From NCBI GenBank assembly GCA_963930655.1, contig OZ005617.1:5272501-5336500 (forward strand): DNA of 64,000 bases. The letters run 5' to 3'. How positions within the stretch are numbered: the first letter of the stretch is position 1; each line of letters opens with the position of its first letter. Below are positions 11,206-22,643 of this stretch, one piece after another. The DNA is from Myrica gale. Its lineage: Eukaryota; Streptophyta; Magnoliopsida; Fagales; Myricaceae. The notes under the pieces were generated by a model. It was not told where the DNA came from. It worked only from the letters and a program-made list of their open reading frames with translations, and made no database searches. Position numbers and translations under genes: made by a program.

Positions 11206-12369
11206 GGGTTAAATGTATCTCATGCCCCTGTGGTATTCCCGAATTGTAAATATACCCCTGAGGTAAACAAATTCATTTTCATACCCCTGAGGTAAACATC
11301 AAGGTCACAATATGCCCCTCCATTGATGTGTCGTTTGAAACACTAACTGTAAATGCTGACGTGGTAAAAATAGACACGCGCGTCAACACCAATCAGATGA
11401 TGACACGTCATCGCGAATACCTCAGGGGCATATTTGTAATTCGCGAATACCACAGGAGCATGAGATGCATTTAAGTTTTTTTTAAAAAAAATATTTTAGA
11501 TTAATTTTTTAAAAAATAGACACGTCAGCACCAATAAGATGATGACACGTCATCATATTTTATTTTAAAATTTTTATTTTTATTTTAAAAAAAAAACTTA
11601 GCCTCATTTTCCTTCAACATATCCCATGTGTTCGTTTCTGTCTTTTTTATATATAAATTTTTTAAAAAAAACATGCGTATTTCAACTTAGACACTGTATT
11701 CGTTTATGTCTGTTTTTTATTTTAAATTTAATTAAAAAACGAACACAGAACGACTTAGACCCATTTCCCTTCAACTTAGCCCATATGTTCGTTTCTGTCT
11801 TTTTTTTTTTCTTTTTTTCATAATTTTTTTTTAAAAAAAAAACATGCGTAATTAAAAAAAAAACACATATAAACGAATATAGTGGCTAAGTTAAACTACA
11901 CATGTTTTTTTTAAAAAAAAAATTTCTATATATAAAAAAAGACAAACGAATTCATGGGCTATGTTGAAGGAAAATGGGGCTAGATCTTTTTAAAAAAATT
12001 AAAATTTTTAAAAAATTAAAAATGATGACGTGTCATCATCTGATTGGTGCTGACGTGTCTATTTTAAAAAATTAATTTAAAATATTTTTTTTAAAAAAAA
12101 AAAGCTTAAATGCATCTCAAGCCCCTGTGATATTCACGAATTGCAAATATACCCTTGAGTAATTCGCGATGATGTGTCATCCTCTGATTGGTGCTGACGT
12201 GTCTATTTTTCCCACGTCAGCATTTATCATTAGTGCTTCAAACGGCACATCAACGTAGGGGCATATTGTGACCTTGATGTTTACCTCAAGAGTATGAAAA
12301 TGACTTTATTTACCTCAGGGATATATTTGCAATTCGCGAATACCACATGGGCATGGGATGCATTTAACC
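11206..12369. mobile_element. Large palindromic element with hairpin-forming arms
   Basis: The left arm begins GGGTTAAATGTATCTCATGC. The right arm ends with its near-complement GCATGGGATGCATTTAACC, and the two match for about 160 bp or more. Each arm is itself a foldback of about 270 bp (11206-11475 and about 12104-12369), because the same TTAAATGCATCTC..GCCCCTGTG end recurs inward in inverted order. The central part is also palindromic (CTTCAACATA..CCCATGTGTTCG against its complement near 11945). The flanks read TTTTTTTAT and TTTTTTTAA, compatible with a 9-bp MULE-type TSD but low in complexity. Confidence 0.65.
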
Positions 12370-15300
12370 TTTTTTTAAAGCGGTCGTCCATGCTTTGCTT
12401 GGACCCTGCAATTACGACAAATGCAACAAGCCAAGCGAAAGGACAATGACATTCTGGAAACTAGACTCTAGCTTGTGATTAACGGAATCCAAAGGACTTC
12501 ATTCCGACCTAGACGTTTGATTTGGACCTAAGAAGCAGATAGCAGACAGCAAGATCAATCTTTATTGGGTTCGAATGTCGACGATGGTCGATGGAGAAAA
12601 GGATTCCCATGTGAGCGAGTTTTCATAGTTTCATTAAGTACTACCATTCGTTGCTTTCCGTCGACGAGCGTTTCACGTGCTATCAACTAGTTGTTTATGT
12701 CAAGTGATTATCGTACCTATTTAAGCGCCAGGCTAGCAGATAACTATGAAAGACCTCATCAGATCATATGGCAAATATTTTGAACTCTTTAAGATTGACA
12801 GCAAACGCTCCATAAGCGAACACAAAGATCATGCATGCTCTTTGTCACGCTTTCTTTCTTTGCGTCTAACTCTTTTCTTTTCTGTTTCTTTTGAGAACAT
12901 CCCGGAGAATATACTTGCTGCAAATATAGTATTATAGTTATGATATATCCACCGACCTTGCTTTAAAGTCTTTTATGAAACTAATAGATCCACGCATGCT
13001 TGGAGACAAGCTCTTTGTCATGCATTCTTTCTTTCGTTTCTTTTTCTGCATCAAGCTGGCCTGCCGGGCATTATAATCTTGAGCGTACGTATATAAATTA
13101 TAATACACCCCCACGATAAACCATTTCGAATAAATACTTTGACTACCAGCTTGACTTGTTGTGTCACGCATGCATGCCTGAGACCAACCATTTTAAAAGA
13201 AAAGGGGAACGGATCAAGTCAGCTGTAAGAGGATAACTTACTAAAGAAGTAGGGGGGTCAAGCGCCACTAGGAGCACCTTTTAACTGCAAGTTATATTAA
13301 TTTAAAGGAAAAAAATCAATTCACTGGCCTGAGAGCAAAGATCAAAACAAATTACTTAAGAATAGCCGGAGGGACGAATCAACTGTTGATATATATATAC
13401 TTTTGAATCAAAAGCATCATATTAATGCTTCTACGATCTTCCACATGATATATAAATTACTAAAAAGCATTGAACTCCATGTACAAGTTTTTTTCATTGA
13501 CCATAAAGCTGGGAACCGTTGCAGATCAACCATGTGCAGGCGCTTGATGCAGTACTGTAAAGTAATTATAATTAGCATCTAAGTTTCCATCACCCGTTGG
13601 ACTGAAGCGAAAATGAAGGATTTTATAAGAAGTGATTGTCTCTGATTGATGCTTAATCACGTTCGTTCTTGCACTAAATGTTACTGTCACCTTTAATATA
13701 AGTTGACCTACTTTTTCTAGTTTTGGATTTTAGCTACACACTACTACTGCATGAAATGATAAAAAGAGTACCTGGGGAACTTTTTTTAACACCTATCTAC
13801 AAAAGGAGTTAAATTTGGCCATGGTCTATTTTTGTTTTCAACGAACGTGTCATGTGCTTTGGACTGATTATAAATCCACCTCTAATTTAACATGACCTAG
13901 CTATAAGCTGTCGGTACGTACCTCCAAAGTTTTATGGACACTGTTCTGCACAAACTGTAGCTAGCTAGTACTATATTGTTATATTCAAATCCGAGGAGGG
14001 AATTCTTTTGATCTTTGGTAAAGACCAGGCGTCATGCACTACTCTTTAGAAAATTAATATTCTCCACGAAATTAGAGCAATACCTAAACAAGATTAAACG
14101 AATTATTATAATATGTGGTAAACTTATGTCATAAAGGGCACAACATTTGTCCTTCTCAATAGGGTTAGAATCTTCTGTTCCTGCGCAATGACAATGCCTT
14201 TGTCCATTTCTCTAGTTTGGTCCACTTTGGAGTTAGGGCGCTGTGCATATTTTCCCACATCGCTGCTTCGAATATCCTACAGATTCTTGTGTGGCATTTT
14301 AATTGTTTCATTTTATTACACTTGTTGAACTTTACTTCACCTGTGCAAACAGTACCGACTACTTTTTTTTTTCCCTTCAGGCGTGCTAAGCTTTGTCCAT
14401 TTGGTAAAGTCCCGATATCTAGCTAGCTATTTGACAGCGATAATATTTTAATTCCAAGAAAATGAAGAAATGACTAAGAAATTAAACCCCTTACTCTAGC
14501 GAGAAGCCGTACACTTAATTATTTTTACAAAAACCATGTAGCCATGTAGGGATAATATAATACATAAAGCATATACTCTTGTCCCTACTGATTCACCCGT
14601 CTTTTTTGTTAAGCAGCTTGCGAGGAGGTTGAGAATGTTGTATAGCACAATACATCACTACAACAAAACATGTTTTTTTTGAGACGGAGATCGAACATCA
14701 TGCATCACATAAAAACCACACCAAACTGGTCTCAAATCTATCACTTTGTTGCCAACAAAGAATATTATTACATTTTAATATTCCTCAAGATATGTAGTTG
14801 GTCACTGGGGTTTTGCACGAGTACTGTCGGTCACCTAAACATTGCATACTGTCAGCTTCAACTAGCGATTACAATGACAAACCTTAAGCATGAGAACTAA
14901 ACAAGAAAAGAATTGCAAAAAGGTGTATAGAAGAATATCAAAGTTGCCAATTAGCACACAAAATCGTTTGGTCATTAGCCAGGCTTTCTCGAGAATGTGA
15001 TGCATGCTATGGTAAGTGTGTATAACAATTGCGTTGGCCCGGTGGGTGGGTTTGGGGGAACCGCTTTAAGGTACATACGAGAATTTGCTGCGGTTGGAAT
15101 AAAAAAGCCAACACACTACCAGTATAAAGGACTTAAAACCAACTCGAAAGCTTGGTTTGGTTTTGATGTCGTGGAAATATGTTTGCAAATAAGGTCCTCA
15201 GAAGAAGGAAATAGTAAAGCTCCTAATTTACCTCATGTTGGTCTCAAATAAGTTCCATTTGCTCTAACTCGCTGGGAGGTTAGATGGACATTGATGTAGG

Positions 15301-15468
15301 TAATTAGAAGTAAACAGAGCACACGCCACACGATAATTCTGAACAACCAAATGGTTTATTAACCCACATATGGTATCCAGGGTTCACATTCAAGGTATTT
15401 TAAGGCCAAATGGCTGCTTATTTATATACAATTTGAGTTCTCCTGCCTTAATGCAGGTTCTAGGTTTC
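12370..15468. other. Intergenic, no gene seen; one possible CACTA terminus
   Basis: No convincing coding exon was found. At about 14655 the sequence CACTACAACAAAACATG followed by GAGACGGAGATC resembles the start of a CACTA transposon, but no partner end lies nearby. The rest is AT-rich spacer downstream of the P450 gene. Confidence 0.45.
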
Positions 15469-17314
15469 TTATCTACGCCTTGTTTTCACTTTGACCGTGA
15501 GAGGGTTTGCCATTTCACATGAAAGCTTCAAGACCTCGGAGAGGTCCACCGGGTTGTGATCGGATTGCACCCACTCAAATTCGTGCAGTAAAGTTGCCAC
15601 CCAGAAAGTCACCGTCGTCAAACCCAACGCCTTTCCGGGGCATGTCCTCCTACCCGAACCGAATGGCGCCAGCCTGAGGTCAGAACCCAGCACAGAGAAC
15701 TCCACGTCGGCGGCGTCCTTGGAAACAAACCTCTCCGGCATAAACTCCAGTGGGTCCTGCCACACTTGTGGGTCCCTTGTTATGGCCCACATGTTAACCA
15801 TTGCGGTGGTCCCCGCAGGCACGTGACATCCATCGACTGTAGCATCAGTGATGGCTAGGCGGGACCATGATAGAAGTGGCCCCGGAGGGTGTAGCCTAAG
15901 AACTTCCTTCACTACTGCCGGCAGGTAAGCCATTGATTGAATGTCTGATTCCTTCAAGGCCCGCGATCTTCCGACGACCCGATCGAGCTCGTCGTGTACT
16001 TTTAATTGGATATTAGGGCGGAGTACCATCCTTGCTAGTATCCACTCTATCAAAACCGCCACAGTATCCGTTCCTCTGAATATCATCTCCTACATTAACA
16101 TAAAAAAATAATAATTAAGCATTATTTAATCTCTAATGTCTCTTTTCGTGGGTGAATCTTAATCCCATTCAAGGCACACTGTTGTAGATTCCAACCTTTT
16201 ATTGCTTCTTTTACCTTGCCCACCTTGCCCTTTTTCTTATAGCGCATTATTTTATGTTACTTGTATATATAAAAAAAGCATTATCTTATGGGAAAAACAA
16301 CACACGTGGATAGAATTGTATTGCTTTTGTAATAGGGCTTCCACTTACCCAAAGCACAGCGACCATGTCGTGGTCCGATAATTTATCAGGCCCTTGAAGA
16401 GAGAGAAGAACATCCACGAAATCAAGGTTTCTTCCGCCAGTTTGGGCTCTATGCTCTTTGATAATCCGGTTCACGAACCGGTTCACTTTAGGAACCAGTT
16501 TGGAGCATCTGAACCTGATTTGCTGAAGGTCGAGAACTGCAAGCCAAGGAAGGTGGTCGGACCAGTTCAGCTTCCCTAAAAGCTCGTAACCTTCCTGCAC
16601 GAGTTGACCCAGTTCATCGGTTTCAGTGTTTGATGCTTCTAGCTCATAGTTTCGTCCAAACACCGAGCACATCATGTTGTTAAGCGAAGCTCTCTTCACT
16701 ATATCCCGGACAGAGAACTCTCCGGGACGACGTGCAATTATCGAGACCATTTGAGCTGCTATTACGGACCTATGAGGCTCTGAAGAGTTGATTTGTTTAG
16801 GACAGAAGAGATGAGTTGCGGCGATTCTCCTTAGCGTTCGCCAGTAAACTCCGTACTTGGCGAAACCAATCGCTCTGTTGAACATTAGGCTGTACGCGGA
16901 CTCTTTCACTGGACGATTAAGGAAAATAGAGCTGTTGAGGATCTCTTTCGCTACATCGGGGTTGCATGTTATGATCATGCGGGTTTCACCGAGGCTAAAA
17001 GCCATGAGGCGCTTAGCTCCGAAAAACTCGGCAGCCGCCGCGAGCTTGTGGTGAGCAAGGTTAGACATCAGGTTCATGCTTCCCAACACTGGGAACCCCC
17101 GTGGCCCTGGTATTGGCTTTGAGTTGGTCTTGTTTGATCTTTTCCACCAATACCTTCCCCATGCAGGGCCTCCAGGGAAAGCCCAGTAGTACAAAGCCAG
17201 GGCTAGCCAAACCATGCTGACCAAAAGGAAAAGCAAAATGGAGTTTTGGGAAGAGAAAGCTTTGCATTTGGAAGCGAGAGCCAAAATCCACAGGCTGTCT
17301 ACTTGTGTCTCCAT
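15469..17314 (-). CDS. CYP78A: Cytochrome P450, CYP78A family (CYP78A6/A9-like)
   Basis: Two exons, 17314-16349 and 16089-15469, joined in phase 0 across a 259-bp GT-AG intron (donor GTAAGT, acceptor TGTAG), encode 528 residues, the usual CYP78A length. The N-terminus (about residues 25-45) is a membrane anchor followed by the proline hinge PIPGPRGFP. The I-helix reads FRGTDTVAV (326-334), the CYP78A variant. The K-helix ExxR is E384-R387, PERF is at 440-443, and the haem loop [11 protein letters not shown] supplies Cys472 as ligand. The intron falls right before the conserved EMIFRGTDT, as usual in this family. Known members (KLUH, EOD3) are ER-bound monooxygenases that promote organ and seed growth through an unidentified mobile signal. 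Phrases such as [12 protein letters not shown] and [17 protein letters not shown] place it nearer the CYP78A6/A8/A9 group than KLUH. No defect is seen. Confidence 0.95.
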
Positions 17315-17402
17315 GGTGAAAATCTGTAAAGAAAGGCTACCACAGAGCGCAGGAATATGTTTTGTTTCCTAATTTGGGTGAAACTATGAAGCAGGAGCTT
17401 GG

Positions 17403-17410
17403 TTTATATA
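17403..17410 (-). promoter_or_regulatory. TATA box of the CYP78A gene
   Basis: On the minus strand this reads TATATAAA about 90 bases before the ATG, the expected place for a short plant 5' leader. Confidence 0.55.
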
Positions 17411-17621
17411 GAGTAGTTGGGGGTCTAAAGGGCAGCCGTTAAATTAATGGGTTTTATTGACCGAATAACGGAAAAGAAATGGCAGTTATGGAAAAACTGT
17501 GTGCGCCGCCCGGACTGTGTAACGGAAAGGAGTCGTGGCCTCCAGGCCCACGCTTATTTAAAACGCGTGGTATATACCATATATACATGTAAGGGCCGAC
17601 AAATGAGGCCCTCTAAAGCTA

Positions 17622-17733
17622 GCTAATATTGTCATCTATTCTTAAATACCCCATAGCTTCCTGTATTACGTGCAATTGCTAATCTTGTCATCTATTCTTA
17701 AATACCCCATAGCTTCCTGTATTACGTGCAATT
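17622..17733. repeat. 56-bp tandem duplication in the CYP78A upstream region
   Basis: Two adjacent copies, 17622-17677 and 17678-17733, differ at a single base (AATATTG against AATCTTG). They lie about 310-420 bp upstream of the P450 start codon, so any cis-element inside is doubled. Each copy contains TTACGTGCAA, with an ACGT core. Confidence 0.9.
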
Positions 17734-19084
17734 CCGCAATTAAAGAAGCGCCATTTCAGTTAATGATAGAACTTAATTATTGGGACACGTAGAAAATAAA
17801 GGAATTTAATTAATGACAAGAAAAAGAAAACCGAAGGCTAATGCATGAAATTTCTTTCTTTCCTTTCCCTGTATAATTGGGGTATTCAAGTTTTTCAATT
17901 GACTATAAATTTTGAGCGTGGGATAGATTAAGTACCTTTTTTAATATATATTTTAAATACTTATAATTAAGTAATTTAAATTTATAATTATAACATAATT
18001 TTTAATAAAATATAATGGTGTAAAATGATAATTAATTATGCAGTTTAGCTAAGTAACGCAATTTGCAATGCCAAAAAGAGCAACAAAAAAAGTAACAATT
18101 AGAAAATGGGGAAATCTATAAGTAGTTTAAAAAATTGAAGAATAAAGACTATTTTTATGTAAAATTAAAATTCCTTCCCAAAAAAAAAGTGATTAAGTAG
18201 AATGATTAAATCATAATTAGGTAATCTACGATCACTTTTTAACACTGATGTGGCCCTATTGGTATCCTAATTCTATTCTCTGCTTACAAAAAGCATTGGA
18301 GAATATAAATGGAATAAATATTAATTTCACGTGCAGGCGAGAAGTAAAAAAAAAACAGATATTAGTTTAATGTATGATAATTTTCCAAATAAAAAAGATA
18401 CAAGTCAAAAAATAACCGTTTGTTGGTATTCTAGTGATTAGGACCGCATAAAATCGGACAGTAAATCGGATCGAATTTGTAGTTATAGTGGTCAAAATCT
18501 GGTTTGATCTGAACCGAATTTGTAAAATCATTTAAATTCTGTCTGTCCGGATCGGACCGAATTTCTTAATATAATTAATAAATATATATTTTTTAAAAAA
18601 ATTAAATACAAATATAACATTTTTTACATTTTATTATTTTTTATTTTAACTTATTGTACTTCAGTTTTTTTAAGATATTTACAACTAATTTTTTTATAAA
18701 AAGATGTGAACTAAAAATGAAAAAAAAATAAAACTTTAGAAAAAAAAAAAGATAAACCGGTGTTCACCCTTGCTAGCTAGTGATGAAAATTTGAAAAGTA
18801 AACGATGGAGAGCTATTAGTTTGACCGTTACGTGAGAAGTAAGAAGAACGACCAATGGAATAGCATGATGTATGTTTATGTTTCTTTTTCTTTTTAATCT
18901 AGTTCGAATAATTTTTATTTTCATGTAATAAATGCTAAAGTGATAAATCATCAAAACAATAACAATAATAGTAAAAACGAACTAGAAAATGCTAATTTCT
19001 TTGCTCACAGGGGTTCTCACTAGACGCACCTCAGCTCGCTAGTAGTAAAAGGACTTCCTCCGGGTAGAAAAATCTTTCAAATAA
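17734..19084. other. AT-rich intergenic with a degraded CGGATC-type repeat
   Basis: No gene was seen. Around 18440-18570 there are inverted pieces such as GGACCGCATAAAATCGGAC and TCCGGATCGGACCGAATTTC, relatives of the foldback elements at 19379 and 58373. Confidence 0.45.
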
Positions 19085-19291
19085 GGGATGTTCGGTTGAA
19101 AGAAATTTTTATGATTTTGATAAAATTTTAAATATTTAAGTTTATGTTAAAATTGTATTGGCATGCGTGCATAAATTGATGTTTGAAAAAAAAGTAATCA
19201 ATTGTTGTATTGAAATACGTGTGTTTTGTGACGTTTGGATTGTAAAAAAAATGATATAAATACTAAAAAAAAGCGATAACCGAATATAACG
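19085..19291. mobile_element. Degraded MITE
   Basis: The left end GGGATGTTCGGTT is mirrored by AACCGAATATAACG on the right. The AT-rich interior fits the GATGTTCG family seen at 10308 and 60134. The TSD is not clear (TAA against TTA). Confidence 0.4.
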
Positions 19292-19378
19292 TTAGTATAT
19301 TTTAATTTTTTCATGTTTTACTCTAGCGTTTGAAGTAAAAGGATGAAAGAAAGAAAGATCTCATAAGCAGGGCACTTG

Positions 19379-19843
19379 TAAGGTGAGTATCAGGAACGGA
19401 TGGAACCGGCTCATTCCGGTTCCGGTACTCACCGGGATAGAAATTTTTATTCCGGAAACGGAATCCGAAAATTCCGATTCCATAACTGGGCCAAAAGGCC
19501 CAGTTTTACTTTGGCCCAAAAGGTTTTTTGTAAGCATTTTGGGCCGAAAATTGGGCTTTTTTAAAAAAAATTCTCATATTGCATCAATTTTCATAATATA
19601 GTTTTAAAACATATTATGATCATCAAGACATCAATGAACAAAAAAAAAATACATCACTACATTTTGTCTCAAATAAACTAAACTATATTAAAAATTTATT
19701 TTTTTTAAATACCAAAATCAAAAAATTCCGAAATTTTCAGTTCCGATTCCAGTACCGGAATAGGCCGGAGCTGGTACCGGAATACCGGTACAGGAATCGA
19801 AACAGAAAATTCCGATTTCCACTGGATAAATTTCTCACCCTTA
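19379..19843. mobile_element. hAT-type MITE with perfect 8-bp TSD
   Basis: The ends are TAAGGTGAG on the left and CTCACCCTTA on the right. The identical octamer GGCACTTG flanks both sides (19371-19378 and 19844-19851). The inner arms are rich in CCGGTTCCGGTACT and its complement. The 465-bp length, short TIR and 8-bp TSD indicate a non-autonomous hAT element. Confidence 0.8.
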
Positions 19844-19853
19844 GGCACTTGGT

Positions 19854-22603
19854 GTGTCGGAAAGGGGTCTGAGTAGGGCGGCAAACCGGATTTCCGATCC
19901 AGTTTTTGGACCTGAAATTCGGTCAGACCGGACCGGTTTCAATTTATTTTTTATTTTTTAAAATTTTTTAGGTTAATTTCTAATGGATTAGGGCATAAAA
20001 ATGTAGAGTTTTATTTTAGATTAAAATTAAATTTTTTAAATTTGTATTAAATATATAAAAAAATATTTTATTTATTTATATTAATAAAAGATAAATACAA
20101 AATCAGTCTTTATGTTATAAATAAAAATCGATTAAGTCCTTATGATATGAAAATCATCGATTTAATCCCTATAATTCTACGATGATTTAATGTCTGACAA
20201 TTTTATTTTCGTTTCGTATCACAAGAATTATATCGATTTTTACAGACCAATTTTATATTTATATCTATTAATAAATGCGATCGTGTCCTGCACCGGTACT
20301 TGTAAACTCCGCATGGATTTTTGGCTGCTTTCGGGCACCTCTACTGCTCCTAGCTAGCCGTCAGGTACTACGCGTCTGCCGTCTCGCGAGAACTGGGATC
20401 CCACATCCACATGGGCCCTTGCTGTCTCATTTCCAAAGTTTGATAATGAGACGCCCTTCCTCTTCCCTAGATATCAAATCTGTTCAGAAGCTGACGTTTC
20501 GTCAGCCTTGTCTTAATCGAGTGCCCTTGAGTGCAAGGGCATAATCGTCATTACGGGAATCATAGGAGAACAGTACAGGCCGTCGGATAGTCCAAATGAG
20601 TATGCGACGAGCCATTCAAGTTTGTCCCTACTCTGAATAGGGCCATGGTTGTTATAAAAGTGGGTCCATTCCACTTCCAGAACCCCAACTCGTAATCCGA
20701 ACGTGACCTAATTCATTGTGAACACAAATGATCGGGATATTTGTAATGGTGTCCTAATCTATTGAATTTGACATCCGAATTTAATGTTTGGAAAAAAAAA
20801 GACATGGGGAAATGCAACCAATCATTGATTATCATGAGAAATTAAATATTATTTTATATTGAACTCTCAAAATATAGAAATTTATTAATAAGTATCTCTC
20901 CCTTCGATCTAACAATCAATATTCTCCAATTTACTCGACCACGACGCATCAGTGGGCTCACTCAAAATAAAATCTTTATAAATATCATGCACAAAATTTC
21001 TGGTCGTTCTTAAATCATTCCATACTGATTCTTCTTGACATATGTCATGCCGCAACAAGAACAGTTCGGTCAAGAGTCTCAAGACCATGCTAATTGCTGC
21101 ACTAGGTTAATTCCTGGCCAGCCAAAATGGCTATTACTAATTTCCAGTCATGTCTTTGACAAGCCTCCTACCGATACCACTGAGAACAGATTCAGTTTAA
21201 AGACAAATTTTGCAAATGATTGAAAGTTACAGTCGTGAGTTTAAAATAAATATTCAACTGTTAAGATTCGACCACTTCATTTAATAAAATATATAAGTTA
21301 AAATGGTTAATATATTTAATAGTCAAATCCTAATCCTTAAATGTTCATTTTAAAATCACAGCACCATCATTCTTTGAACCGAATCATTTCTTCCCTATTT
21401 CATACCGTAACACACAGAATTATAATTTGATCCCCTTAATCCTTATGACAATGAAACTTGGAGAAGAAACAAAAGGAAAGCTATTCCTACGGTGTAGGCA
21501 TAGGCATGTAGCTAGCTAGCTAGATGTATATGGAACATGAAGAGCACAAGAATCATTCGAAACATCGTCGGCCAGGAGAGTCACTGATCTGTTGGACTGC
21601 AGACGTAATCGGAAAACCTTTAATTTCCACACTTTAATTAGTCATTGGAAAAAAATATATGTTGGATACGTTTCTATGGAGTTACTGTGACGAATCCCGA
21701 AAGCAAATGATCTGGTACGAGCTAGTTGCCAACTCTCTCAAATAAAATAAGGAGTGGCACGATTAGAGAATCAAAAATATCTCTTCTTAATTTGCCTATT
21801 GGTTTTGTGGGTTGAGCAGCTAGAATTCTCTGGCCTCTTTCCGAGTTGGCTTAACTATGTTGACATGGTGTCAAGATTAATTAATATAGTGCATGCAGCA
21901 GAAACATATATATATTCCTTACTTTATTTCATTAATTAGGCAAGTAGTAGGCTTATATATAGGCTTATAGCTAGTAGCTATACCCCTATGGTATTCGTTT
22001 TAAGACTTCTATAAGCAAAATCCAAACGAATGGGTGGAAGCGTGAAATTAAAAAGAGAGAGAGAGAGAAATCAACTTGGTCATGACTTGATAAACGAATA
22101 TGGACTCGTTTTATATTGCTTCCGACTCTACACAGATTGCTGATGTCTTTACCTTTCCAAAGCAGTCTAACACAGGCCAATCGGGATTAAGAAGTTCCAA
22201 AAGAGTTCACATCTTATGGGTCGATTCAGCAACTAAATTTGGGTCGTTTAAGTAGCTAGCTAGGCCTAGAACTGTCACGGATGATCTAAGAAGACTACAA
22301 ACATTAACTTGTTCTCCTATACGTTGCTTGCTTGCGAGTTCATTGATCGAATGTGTGCTGCAGTGGCCAATATGATTCACCTAATTAATCATCTGGCATG
22401 CCACACACATGGAAGTACCGTGTAAAACTCAAGTGGGTAACGTTGATCAAGTTTTTAAATGGGGGTAGAAATATGTATACCTGATTAACTTTAGAAAGCA
22501 CTACTTTTGAAGGATAAAGCTAATGGATCGAGAAATATTTTGTGGCTGAGTTCAGAAATTATTTGGTCATTAATTTGTTGTATAGTGTTTAATGTTGTTG
22601 CCT

Positions 22604-22610
<7 letters not shown>
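19854..22610. other. Intergenic, no gene seen
   Basis: A half-copy of a CGG-rich foldback repeat starts near 19870 (GGCAAACCGGATTTCC, then GGTCAGACCGGACCGG). At 20100-20265 there is an inverted, AT-rich repeat resembling one at 53160-53390 (both contain AAAATCGATTTA-like blocks). Short open frames elsewhere have no recognisable domains. Confidence 0.45.

Positions 22611-22642
<32 letters not shown>
22611..22642. repeat. (TA)16 microsatellite
   Basis: Sixteen uninterrupted TA units. A shorter AT run lies near 23825. Confidence 0.95.

Positions 22643-22643
<1 letters not shown>

Noticed and set aside
14655..14700. Complete CACTA element starting at CACTACAACAAAAC
   Set aside because: No inverted partner end or transposase lies nearby; recorded only as a possible terminus.
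19360..19382. miR164-like string (AAGCAGGGCACTTG)
   Set aside because: It mismatches miR164 at several positions, has no pairing arm, and half of it is the TSD of a MITE.
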